This document shows positions 1-5,337 of a stretch of 8,640 bases of DNA, piece by piece. Positions within the stretch are counted from its first letter, which is position 1; each line of letters starts with the position of its first letter. The position numbers and the translations under genes are program-made. Below the pieces are notes generated by a model that saw only the letters and a program-made list of their open reading frames with translations, was not told the origin of the DNA and searched no databases. This stretch comes from Lentzea sp. (GTDB lineage: Bacteria; Actinomycetota; Actinomycetes; Mycobacteriales; Pseudonocardiaceae): NCBI GenBank assembly GCA_030146905.1, contig JASLAV010000452.1:1-8640 (forward strand), read 5' to 3'.

Positions 1-5
1 CCGTT

Positions 6-35
6 TTGGAGGTGCGCGGACCTATGGCATATGCT
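6..35 (+). promoter_or_regulatory. Possible promoter of the tRNA cluster
   Basis: TTGGAG at 6-11 and TATGCT at 30-35 are 18 bases apart, which would start transcription near 42, about 18 bases before tRNA-Glu. A second -10-like hexamer, TACGAT, lies at 36-41 without a good -35 partner. This is a consensus match only. The promoter could also lie upstream of the window. Confidence 0.35.
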
Positions 36-59
36 TACGATGCTTCCAGAGACCAGCTA

Positions 60-132
60 GTCCCCATCATCTAGCGGCCTAGGATCCCGCCCTTTCAAGG
101 CGGTCGCGCGGGTTCGAATCCCGTTGGGGGCA
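60..132 (+). tRNA. tRNA-Glu (anticodon TTC)
   Basis: The acceptor stem GTCCCCA (60-66) pairs with TGGGGGC (125-131), with one T-G wobble, and A132 is the discriminator. The anticodon stem CCGCC/GGCGG encloses the loop CTTTCAA, giving anticodon TTC at 94-96. The T-arm GGGTTCGAATCCC is canonical. The 3' CCA is not encoded, so it must be added enzymatically. It is the first gene of a Glu-Asp-Phe cluster, an order also known in mycobacteria. Confidence 0.97.
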
Positions 133-166
133 CGCAGTAAAATCAAGTGCAAGACATGTAGTACAG

Positions 167-172
167 TACGAT
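167..172 (+). promoter_or_regulatory. Possible internal -10 element before tRNA-Asp
   Basis: TACGAT, a common actinobacterial -10 form, ends 12 bases before tRNA-Asp, inside the 52-base AT-richer spacer between tRNA-Glu and tRNA-Asp. No good -35 is visible. The spacer may simply be a processed linker of a tricistronic tRNA transcript. This is a weak call. Confidence 0.2.
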
Positions 173-184
173 CTGCAAGAGCAA

Positions 185-258
185 GGCCCAGTGGCGCAGT
201 TGGTTAGCGCGTCGCCCTGTCACGGCGAAGGTCGCGGGTTCGAGTCCCGTCTGGGTCG
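185..258 (+). tRNA. tRNA-Asp (anticodon GTC)
   Basis: Acceptor GGCCCAG (185-191) pairs with CTGGGTC (251-257) and G258 is the discriminator. The anticodon arm TCGCC/GGCGA encloses CTGTCAC, with GTC at 219-221. D-arm and T-arm (GGGTTCGAGTCCC) are canonical. CCA is not encoded. The gene is 16 bases upstream of tRNA-Phe, consistent with one precursor transcript. Confidence 0.97.
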
Positions 259-274
259 CTTCATCTAGTTTCAT

Positions 275-348
275 GGCCAGGTAGCTCAGTTGGTACGAGC
301 GACCGCCTGAAAAGCGGTAGGTCGGCGGTTCGACCCCGCCCCTGGCCA
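275..348 (+). tRNA. tRNA-Phe (anticodon GAA)
   Basis: Acceptor GGCCAGG (275-281) pairs with CCTGGCC (341-347) and A348 is the discriminator. The anticodon arm ACCGC/GCGGT encloses CTGAAAA, with GAA at 309-311. CCA is not encoded. It is the last tRNA of the cluster and is followed within 16 bases by an intrinsic terminator. Confidence 0.97.
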
Positions 349-363
349 TCCCTCTTCGAAAGA

Positions 364-392
364 AGCCCCGCAGAACGCTGCGGGGCTTTTTT
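364..392 (+). terminator. Intrinsic terminator of the tRNA cluster, probably bidirectional
   Basis: A perfect 10-bp stem, AGCCCCGCAG (364-373) with CTGCGGGGCT (378-387), encloses the loop AACG and is followed by a run of T to 392. On the minus strand the same stem is followed by TTCTTTCG, so it could also stop transcripts of the convergent phosphatase gene, whose stop codon is only three bases away. Confidence 0.93.
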
Positions 393-394
393 CG

Positions 395-1102
395 TCATGT
401 CCTGAAGCTGATTCGTGCGATCGCCTGGTCGTCGTGCGTTTTGTGGCGCGGCCAACGTTCGTGCTCCGAATCACCGCGTTCGGCTTCCCGGATTCGGTCG
501 AGAACTTCACCCAGCGGCATTTCCGCGAGGTCCTCCCACGAGAAGAGCCCGTACTCGGACACTCCACAGGAGACGCCGTCCGTGAGCGCGATCACCTTCC
601 GGACGTCTTCCCTGGGCCAGCTCGCCGTCAGGGCCTGGTGTCCCGCAACGGGTTCGGCCTCCGCGACCCACCACCCGTCCGGCTTGTTCCGCCACGCCAG
701 GATGTCGGGCTGCGACCGCAGGTCCTCGAGCCGGGTGTCCTCGAGCACGTGGGTGGACCGTCCGAACGCGACCACCGGGGTGTCGCACAGCACGAGCGCG
801 TCGACCGTCTCGTCGTTCCACCGCACGATCGACGCGGTCGAGGAGGGCGAGTCGCCGGCAACGAGGTCGTGCTCCTCGACGAGGTTCGTGATGGCCCGCG
901 CCAGGAGGTCGGTCAGCGGGTCGGTGTCGTTGATCAGCCGGACGAGCTCGTCGGCGAGCTCCGCGGCGTACCAGCCGCCGTTGCGGCCGGGCGGCCTGCG
1001 CGAGGTGACGCCGTCCAGGACGACGACGGCGTTGGTGGTGACCCGGATCCGGTCCTCGGAAGTGCGCCCCGGCGCTGCCTGTTCGGCAGTCTCGATCTTC
1101 AC
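395..1102 (-). CDS. PP2C-like (PPM family) protein phosphatase
   Basis: Predicted 235-residue cytosolic Mn/Mg-dependent Ser/Thr phosphatase of the PPM fold. Visible family motifs are SED (15-17) near the N terminus, LDG (D30-G31), PSSTAS (86-91), LTDG (D175-G176) and the C-terminal HDDQA (223-227). The aspartates D30, D175 and D225 are the expected metal ligands. The protein is a catalytic domain only, at the short end for the family, with no membrane or sensor domain. I chose the GTG at 1102 because the 44 codons upstream in frame run through the palindromes and the divergent HTH gene. It diverges from the HTH/Clp_N pair and probably shares its control region. The substrate is unknown. A general PP2C-like assignment is safe; active catalysis is inferred from the retained acidic residues. 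Confidence 0.85.
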   Translation of the reverse strand: MKIETAEQAAPGRTSEDRIRVTTNAVVVLDGVTSRRPPGRNGGWYAAELADELVRLINDTDPLTDLLARAITNLVEEHDLVAGDSPSSTASIVRWNDETVDALVLCDTPVVAFGRSTHVLEDTRLEDLRSQPDILAWRNKPDGWWVAEAEPVAGHQALTASWPREDVRKVIALTDGVSCGVSEYGLFSWEDLAEMPLGEVLDRIREAERGDSEHERWPRHKTHDDQAIARISFRT

Positions 1103-1108
1103 GGCCCC

Positions 1109-1114
1109 ACCGTA
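1109..1114 (-). promoter_or_regulatory. Possible -10 of the phosphatase gene (leaderless)
   Basis: Read on the minus strand, 1114-1109 is TACGGT, with six bases between it and the GTG at 1102. This would place the transcription start on or next to the start codon. No good -35 is seen; TTCGTC at 1136-1131 is the nearest. A perfect TTGACA occurs on this strand at 1149-1144, but it lacks a good -10 at standard spacing. Confidence 0.3.
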
Positions 1115-1117
1115 GCT

Positions 1118-1133
1118 GTCAACTTCGGTTGAC
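1118..1133. promoter_or_regulatory. Operator-like palindrome 1
   Basis: GTCAACTTCGGTTGAC has 6-bp inverted arms (GTCAAC/GTTGAC) around a TTCG centre. It has the same arms as the palindrome at 1145-1160, with centres 27 bp apart. Its right arm contains TTGACG (1129-1134), the likely -35 of the HTH gene. It is probably a binding site for the neighbouring HTH protein, which is an inference. Confidence 0.75.
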
Positions 1134-1157
1134 GAATCCCGGTTGTCAACGTACGTT
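1129..1157 (+). promoter_or_regulatory. Promoter of the HTH/Clp_N operon
   Basis: TTGACG (1129-1134) and TACGTT (1152-1157) are separated by exactly 17 bases. Six bases then separate the -10 from the ATG at 1164, so the transcript would start at the A of the start codon and be leaderless. There is no Shine-Dalgarno sequence before 1164. The -35 lies in palindrome 1 and the -10 in palindrome 2. Confidence 0.6.
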
Positions 1158-1160
1158 GAC
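1145..1160. promoter_or_regulatory. Operator-like palindrome 2 (perfect)
   Basis: GTCAACGTACGTTGAC is a perfect 16-bp palindrome ending three bases before the ATG of the HTH gene. It covers the -10 element and the zone just upstream of the inferred transcription start, so bound protein would exclude RNA polymerase. Confidence 0.8.
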
Positions 1161-1163
1161 ACC

Positions 1164-1373
1164 ATGACTGAAGCGACGGATCTCGCCACAGCGGCAGGGG
1201 ACCGCGACCCGAAGGTCGGGTTGCGGGCCGTCACCGCGCTGCGGCGGCTCTTGGAACACCTGGAGGCGGTCCAGGTCCGCAGTGCGCGGGCTCAGGGCTG
1301 GTCGTGGCAGGACATCGCGGCGGAGCTCGGGGTCTCCCGCCAAGCGGTGCACAAGAAGCACGGGGGTCGATGA
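1164..1373 (+). CDS. Small helix-turn-helix DNA-binding protein
   Basis: A 69-residue protein with a C-terminal helix-turn-helix: about residues 45-66, containing WSWQDIAAELGVSRQAVHKK, match the sigma region 4-like/MerR-like HTH form. The N-terminal half is a predicted helical hairpin with LLEHLEAV. There is no ligand domain, so it is probably a dimeric autoregulator. In-frame TTG at 1143 is possible, but the ATG at 1164 fits the promoter geometry and family length. Its stop overlaps the Clp_N start (ATGA at 1370-1373), so the two are translationally coupled. Such HTH/Clp_N pairs recur in actinobacteria. It is the best candidate to bind the two palindromes directly upstream; this is inferred from position, not shown. 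Confidence 0.85.
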   Translation: MTEATDLATAAGDRDPKVGLRAVTALRRLLEHLEAVQVRSARAQGWSWQDIAAELGVSRQAVHKKHGGR

Positions 1374-1897
1374 TGATTGCGGAGCGGTTCACCAAGGAAG
1401 CACGTGACGCGGTCAAGACCGCTGTCCGGGAAGCGGAACGGGTGCACGCCGCCGAGGTCGGTGTGGAGCACCTGCTGCTGGCGTTGCTCGACGCGCCGGT
1501 GCTGGCGGGGTTCGACCTGCCGCGCGACGAGCTGGAGACGGCGTTCAGGGACTACCGGCGCAAGGGCGGGCTGACCAAGGCCGACGCGGAGGCGTTGCGG
1601 GGCCTGGGAATCGACCTCGACCAGGTGATCGACTCGGTCGAGCAGTCGCTCGGGGCCGGTGTGCTGCGGCCAGGGCGGCGCAAGCGCTGGTTCGGCATGC
1701 CGTTGGAACCGGCCTTCAAGAAGGCGCTGGAGAACTCGCTGCGCGAGTCCCGCGACCTCGGCCACAACTACCTGGGTACCGAGCACGTCGTGCTGGCGTT
1801 GTTGCAGGGCAAGGGGATCGTGGCCGAGGTGCTGACGGAGCGCGGGGTCACGTACGAGGAGATCCGCAAGCGGGCCGCGAGCGCTCGCGCCAGGTGA
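1370..1897 (+). CDS. Stand-alone Clp N-terminal domain protein
   Basis: A 175-residue protein with two Clp_N repeats (about 5-45 and 112-157) and no AAA+ ATPase module. In ClpC/ClpA this domain binds adaptors and substrates; in Bacillus subtilis ClpC it binds phosphoarginine through T7/E32 and T81/E106. Here the first site keeps T8 (RFT) and E33 (VGVEH). The second keeps E138 (LGTEH), but the position matching T81 appears to be E113. It may bind marked proteins or compete with ClpC for adaptors, which is an inference. ATG codons at 1370 and 1373 are both possible; a GGGGG tract at 1362-1366 slightly favours 1373. Its last 50 bases overlap the convergent yczE-like gene, with no terminator between them. 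Confidence 0.85.
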   Translation: MMIAERFTKEARDAVKTAVREAERVHAAEVGVEHLLLALLDAPVLAGFDLPRDELETAFRDYRRKGGLTKADAEALRGLGIDLDQVIDSVEQSLGAGVLRPGRRKRWFGMPLEPAFKKALENSLRESRDLGHNYLGTEHVVLALLQGKGIVAEVLTERGVTYEEIRKRAASARAR

Positions 1898-2501
1898 GCG
1901 CGGGCAGGAACAGCTGCGAGAGCGGGCCGATGCCGAGCGCGTAGAGGATCGTGCCGATGCCGACCGTGCCGCCGAGCAGCCAGCCGGTGGCGAGCACGAC
2001 CAGCTCGATGATGGTGCGCGTCAGGCGCAGGGAGACACCCGTGCGGCGGCAGAAACCGGTGACCATGCCGTCGCGCGGGCCCGCTCCGAGACGTGCGCCG
2101 ACGTACGCGGCGAACGCGACGGCGTTCAGCACGATGCCCAGCGTCATGAGCGCGGCCCTGGGTACCAGGCCGTGCGGCGCGGGCAGGATCGCGAGCGTCA
2201 CGTCGACGCTGACGGCGATGAGCACGACGTTGCCGATGGTGCCGATGCCGGGCTTCTGCTTCAGCGGGATCCACACCAGCAGCACCAGGACGCCGGTGAT
2301 CGCGGTGATGAGGCCGAAGCTCAGACCGGTGCGCTTCTCGAGCCCCTCGTGCAGCACGTCCCACGGGTTCAGGCCGAGGGTCGCGCGGATCTGCATCGCC
2401 ATGCTCGCGCCGTAGAGCCACAGACCTGCGAAGAGCTGGGGAAGACGACGGGCGGGAGCGATCCTGACGGACACCTGGTCGATCGCGGTCAACGTGGCCA
2501 T
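1848..2501 (-). CDS. yczE: YczE/YyaS/YitT-family membrane protein
   Basis: A 217-residue integral membrane protein with about five or six hydrophobic segments (near 23-38, 62-80, 90-106, 116-135, 163-178, 181-200). It has an internal duplication: G43-x-N-P-W-D48 and R57-T-G59 recur as G139-x-G-P-R-D144 and R153-T-G155, and GIGT at 85-88 recurs at 181-184, all offset by 96 residues. Family function is unknown; a transport role is often supposed. I chose the ATG at 2501; an ATG at 2564 would add 21 residues but would cover the operator and overlap the divergent start. It lies divergent from a MocR regulator, the known yczR/yczE pairing, and is probably controlled by it. The symbol is a family name, not proven orthology. 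Confidence 0.85.
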   Translation of the reverse strand: MATLTAIDQVSVRIAPARRLPQLFAGLWLYGASMAMQIRATLGLNPWDVLHEGLEKRTGLSFGLITAITGVLVLLVWIPLKQKPGIGTIGNVVLIAVSVDVTLAILPAPHGLVPRAALMTLGIVLNAVAFAAYVGARLGAGPRDGMVTGFCRRTGVSLRLTRTIIELVVLATGWLLGGTVGIGTILYALGIGPLSQLFLPALTWRERSRPACGSPRT

Positions 2502-2538
2502 GTGGCCATACTGCGCTCTGATTGGTCTGGTAATCCAT

Positions 2539-2560
2539 AGCCAATTGAGGATAATTGGCT
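2539..2560. promoter_or_regulatory. Inverted-repeat operator between yczE and yczR
   Basis: AGCCAATT (2539-2546) and AATTGGCT (2553-2560) are perfect inverted repeats around the spacer GAGGAT. A third ATTGG at 2521-2525 is a direct repeat of ATTGG at 2554-2558, 33 bp away (about three helical turns). An extra half-site in phase is typical of MocR-type targets, which combine direct and inverted elements. The repeat ends two bases before the regulator's ATG. Confidence 0.7.
2550..2555 (+). promoter_or_regulatory. -10 element of the MocR gene
   Basis: GATAAT matches TATAAT at five of six positions and overlaps the operator. The predicted start is 2562-2563, on the ATG, so the transcript would be nearly leaderless. 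The -35 is poor (CTGGTA at 2527-2532, 17-base spacing). This fits a promoter that its own product regulates. Confidence 0.45.
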
Positions 2561-2562
2561 TC

Positions 2563-3999
2563 ATGCTCCCACCAGGTGGACGTATATCGGGTGCTCGGCT
2601 CGCACGACTGCTCGGGTCGTGGCACCGGGGGATCCCCCGGCAGTGTTCGGCCGACCTCGTCGCGGCGATGAAACTGCTGGTCGCGGACGGGCGGCTGCCC
2701 GTGGGCACCCGGTTGCCGTCCGAACGCGAGCTCACCGAGGTGCTGCCCGTGAGCCGCACCACGATCACCGCGGCGTTCGACCAGCTGCGCGCCGAGGGGG
2801 TGGTGCAGTCGCGGCGCGGGGCCGGGTCGTGGATCAGCGGTCCCGTCGGTGGCGGTGGCGGGATCACCGTCGGCGACGACACGTTGATCGACCTGTCCCG
2901 CGCCGCGCCTGCCGCGCTGCCGTCCGTGCGCAGCGCGATGGACGCCGCGATGGCCCTGATGCCGGAGCACCTCGCGTCGCACGGGTACGACGAACGCGGG
3001 CTGCCGGTGCTGAGGCAGCGGATCGCCGACCGCTACACCGCCCGCGGGCTGCCGACCTCGCCCGACCAGATCGTGGTGACCTCGGGCGCGCAGCACGCGT
3101 GGGCGCTGCTGCTGCGGCTCTTCGTCGGGCCGGGTGACCGGGTCCTGGTGGAGCAGCCGAGCTACCCCAACGCGCTGGAGGCGGTGCGGGCGTCGTTCGG
3201 GATCCCCGTGCCGGTGCCGCTGCTGGCCGACGGCTGGGACGTGGACGGGTTCGAGGCCGCGTTGCGGCAGGCCGGTCCCCGGCTGGCCTACCTGATCCCG
3301 GACTTCCAGAACCCGACGGGGCTGCGGATGTCGTCCGAGGCGCGTGAGTCACTCTCGGCAGTGCTGCGCAAGGCCCGCACCCCGCTGGTCGTCGACGAGA
3401 CCCTGGCGGAGCTCTCGCTGGACGACTCACCCGCGCCGTTGCCGATGGCCGCGTTCGGCGGCGAGTCGGTGGTGACGCTGGGATCCGCGAGCAAGTCGCA
3501 CTGGGGCGGGCTGCGGATCGGCTGGATCAGGGCGTCGTCCGACGTCGTGCACCGCCTGCTGTCGACACGGGCCGCGATCGACCTCGGCACGCCGGTGTTC
3601 GAGCAGCTGGTGATGGCCGCGTTGCTGGAGTCGCCGGAGAGCGCTCTGCGGCAGCGGCGGGACGAGGCCAGGACGCGGCGGGACGTGGCGGTCGAGGCGC
3701 TGCGGGAACACTGTCCACAGTGGAACTTCGAGGTCCCTGCCGGCGGCCTCGGCGTGTGGTGCGCGCTCGACGCGCCGGTCAGCACGCGCATCTCCGTGGT
3801 GGCGCAGAACCACGGTCTGCGGCTCGTGCCAGGACCGCGGTTCGCGGTGCACGGCGGCTGCGAGCAGATGCTCCGAGTGCCGTACACGCAGTCGCCCGAA
3901 GTGCTCCGCGAGGCGATCGGCCGTTTGGGTGTGGTCGCGGCATCCGTTGCGGGGACCGGATTTCCGGTGGACGCCGACCTGTCGCTGCCTGTCGCGTGA
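2563..3999 (+). CDS. yczR: MocR-family regulator (GntR HTH fused to aminotransferase-like domain)
   Basis: A 478-residue protein. Residues about 12-90 are a GntR winged helix (SERELTEVLPVSRTTITAAF); about 107-470 form a fold-type I PLP aminotransferase domain. The PLP-lysine is K311 in GSASKSHWGG; D278 in VVDE should contact the pyridine nitrogen, N250 in FQNPTG the cofactor ring, and R438 in LRVPY the substrate carboxylate. All key residues are present, so PLP binding is expected; MocR proteins use it for sensing rather than metabolic transamination. The ATG at 2563 follows the operator directly; a GAGG at 2547-2550 is rather far for a ribosome site. It is divergent from yczE, the arrangement that defines the YczR subgroup. 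The effector is unknown. Certain as MocR; the YczR assignment rests on context. Confidence 0.92.
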   Translation: MLPPGGRISGARLARLLGSWHRGIPRQCSADLVAAMKLLVADGRLPVGTRLPSERELTEVLPVSRTTITAAFDQLRAEGVVQSRRGAGSWISGPVGGGGGITVGDDTLIDLSRAAPAALPSVRSAMDAAMALMPEHLASHGYDERGLPVLRQRIADRYTARGLPTSPDQIVVTSGAQHAWALLLRLFVGPGDRVLVEQPSYPNALEAVRASFGIPVPVPLLADGWDVDGFEAALRQAGPRLAYLIPDFQNPTGLRMSSEARESLSAVLRKARTPLVVDETLAELSLDDSPAPLPMAAFGGESVVTLGSASKSHWGGLRIGWIRASSDVVHRLLSTRAAIDLGTPVFEQLVMAALLESPESALRQRRDEARTRRDVAVEALREHCPQWNFEVPAGGLGVWCALDAPVSTRISVVAQNHGLRLVPGPRFAVHGGCEQMLRVPYTQSPEVLREAIGRLGVVAASVAGTGFPVDADLSLPVA

Positions 4000-4003
4000 G
4001 ACA

Positions 4004-4044
4004 CGTCGGCCCGGTCTCCCGCAGCGGGGGAGACCGGGCCGACG
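4004..4044 (+). terminator. Strong hairpin after the MocR gene
   Basis: A 17-bp perfect stem (4004-4020 with 4028-4044, CGTCGGCCC to GGGCCGACG at the base) encloses a 7-base loop and begins five bases after the stop codon. There is no T tract (AACTTGC follows), as in many actinobacterial terminators. It could act in both directions. Confidence 0.8.
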
Positions 4045-4061
4045 AACTTGCAAACGGGTGG

Positions 4062-4108
4062 CCTGCGGCGGGGAACGTCCCAGGGATTTGACGTTCCCCG
4101 TCCGCAGG
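4062..4108. terminator. Second long hairpin, terminator-like
   Basis: CCTGCGG plus CGGGGAACGTC (4062-4079) pairs with GACGTTCCCCG plus CCGCAGG (4090-4108): 18 bp with a single bulged T4101 and a 10-base loop, followed on + by TTTCCCG. It lies 17 bases after the first hairpin, between two convergent genes. It may be a tandem terminator or part of a structured RNA. Confidence 0.65.
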
Positions 4109-4117
4109 TTTCCCGTG

Positions 4118-4190
4118 TGGTCCGAGACTGCGGGGGCAGCGCGGCACTCGGACCAGACCCGACCTGCCAGGGCGCGGTTGGCAGCTCGGG
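4118..4190. other. Two further adjacent hairpins, possible structured RNA
   Basis: TGGTCCGAG (4118-4126) pairs with CTCGGACCA (4147-4155) and encloses a smaller CTGC/GCAG hairpin (4128-4139). Two bases later, CCCGA-C-CTGCCA (4158-4169) pairs with TGGCAG-C-TCGGG (4179-4190), 11 bp with one C-C mismatch. With the two upstream stems these form four consecutive hairpins. I recognise no RNA family. From 4191 to 4295 I see no gene, repeat or clear signal. Confidence 0.5.
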
Positions 4191-4295
4191 AAGACTGGGT
4201 TCCTTGCGTACAACGGGAAATGCGATGAGGAGTTACTGGCGCGACGGAACGAGAGGGTCACAAATCGCGCAGAGGGCAGACTTGTCCTGTCGGAC

Positions 4296-5093
4296 TCAGT
4301 CGGGTGACGTGGCCGGCAGGCCGGGAATGCTGCCCGGCGCAGTGCCGTCGCGACGCTCCTCGACCGACCACGTGGCGGGCGGGAAGAGCGAGTCGTGCGA
4401 CGTCAGGAAGGCGAGCACGCCGCGCGTGCCGCCGGAGTTGTCGGTGTGGCCGGACGACGTGGAGGCCGTCGCGACGACAGGTGCCTGCTGCGGTGCGGGC
4501 AGCGGGAGGTCAGGGCCGGGGACGGTCCAGGTGAGGTCGCTCGCCGGCGCGGGCTCGGTCTTCACCGGAGCGGGCGGCGGCACGTGGGGCAGCAGCGGAA
4601 CGACCTGCTTGACCGCGGCGACGGGCGGCGCGGGCGGTGGCGGAGGAGGCGGCGGCGGCGGGAGCTCGGCTGCGAGCTTCGCGGCCTTCCTGGCGGCGCG
4701 GACCTGGGCCTTGGCCTTGACCACCTCTGGCGGTGCCTGGTTCGAGATGGTGCCGGAACGCGTGTTGCCCGCCGAGCCGCCGGTGAAGTCGAGGACGGGG
4801 CCCTCGTCCTGCGGTTCGGGTGCCGGCTGCGGCTTGATCGGCTCGATGACGACCGGCGGTGGCACGAGCTTCGCCGGTTCGTGACGGTCGACGACCGACG
4901 TGGTGAGCGCCGTGGCCCACGCGGCGGGATCGTCCATCAGGGCCGGTGCCTCCGCGGTGATCTCCACGGCGGGCGGCGGCAGCTCCTCGGTGCCGGCGGA
5001 CGCGGACGTCCCGCCCAGCAACCAGGCGGCGGCGGTCAGTCCGCCGAGCGCGGCAGCCCGCAGCAGCAGTGCGCCAGCTCCACCACTCGCCAC
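4296..5093 (-). CDS. Secreted proline-rich protein of unknown function
   Basis: A 265-residue protein with an N-terminal signal sequence: hydrophobic L9-L26 and likely Sec cleavage after ASA (A31-A33). There is no lipobox and no later membrane segment. The mature part is low-complexity, rich in Pro, Ala and Val, with ten consecutive prolines at 145-154 after a charged alanine helix (about 121-142). The last 50 residues (TDNSGGTRGVLAFLTSHDSL onward) are less repetitive, contain FPPATWSVEERR and look like the most constrained part. The start is GTG at 5093, preceded by GGTGGTGA. It is a single-gene unit ending against the hairpin cluster. I do not recognise the family; an envelope-spanning or surface role is a guess from composition. 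Confidence 0.75.
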   Translation of the reverse strand: MASGGAGALLLRAAALGGLTAAAWLLGGTSASAGTEELPPPAVEITAEAPALMDDPAAWATALTTSVVDRHEPAKLVPPPVVIEPIKPQPAPEPQDEGPVLDFTGGSAGNTRSGTISNQAPPEVVKAKAQVRAARKAAKLAAELPPPPPPPPPPAPPVAAVKQVVPLLPHVPPPAPVKTEPAPASDLTWTVPGPDLPLPAPQQAPVVATASTSSGHTDNSGGTRGVLAFLTSHDSLFPPATWSVEERRDGTAPGSIPGLPATSPD

Positions 5094-5163
5094 AGGATCA
5101 CCACCCGTCCACCGTTCGGGTCACCGCCAACGCACAGCGCCGTCGGAGGTCGACGTCGAGTTA

Positions 5164-5192
5164 TGTCTAGCACTGGAGCGTGGCTTTGCGAA
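5164..5192 (-). promoter_or_regulatory. Possible promoter of the proline-rich protein gene
   Basis: On the minus strand TTCGCA (5192-5187) and TAGACA (5169-5164) are 17 bases apart, giving a leader of about 65 bases to the GTG at 5093. The matches are partial. The rest of the 5094-5337 divergent gap shows only a short GGTCC/GGACC inverted repeat (5305-5319) and no clear promoter for the subtilase. Confidence 0.25.
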
Positions 5193-5337
5193 CCACCTGA
5201 CCGCTAAACACTCGGAAGGGCGGTCTCGTGCGGCTGTCCGTGTCGCGCTGATGCGGTGTGAACACGGTCGGTGTCGTCATCGGATCGAGTGACATTGCCG
5301 CCTTGGTCCCGTGTGGACCGTGTCGCGGCGGGGGATC

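Noticed and set aside
60..400. tRNA-linked integrated element
   Set aside because: No integrase, transposase or repeated tRNA 3' end is present in the window.
143..567. Minus-strand open frames with GLEPATFAV-type peptides
   Set aside because: They are antisense translations of the three tRNA genes and flanks, a well-known artefact.
1103..1234. N-terminal extension of the phosphatase into the HTH gene
   Set aside because: It would run through both palindromes and overlap the divergent gene; PP2C-like sequence begins after the GTG at 1102.
1768..3096. Long minus-strand open frame across yczE and the MocR start
   Set aside because: The translation is low-complexity and arginine-rich; YczE and MocR motifs lie in other frames.
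4632..4661. GGC/GGT-rich tract as a DNA repeat or structural element
   Set aside because: It is the codons of ten prolines in a plausible secreted protein, so no separate element is needed.
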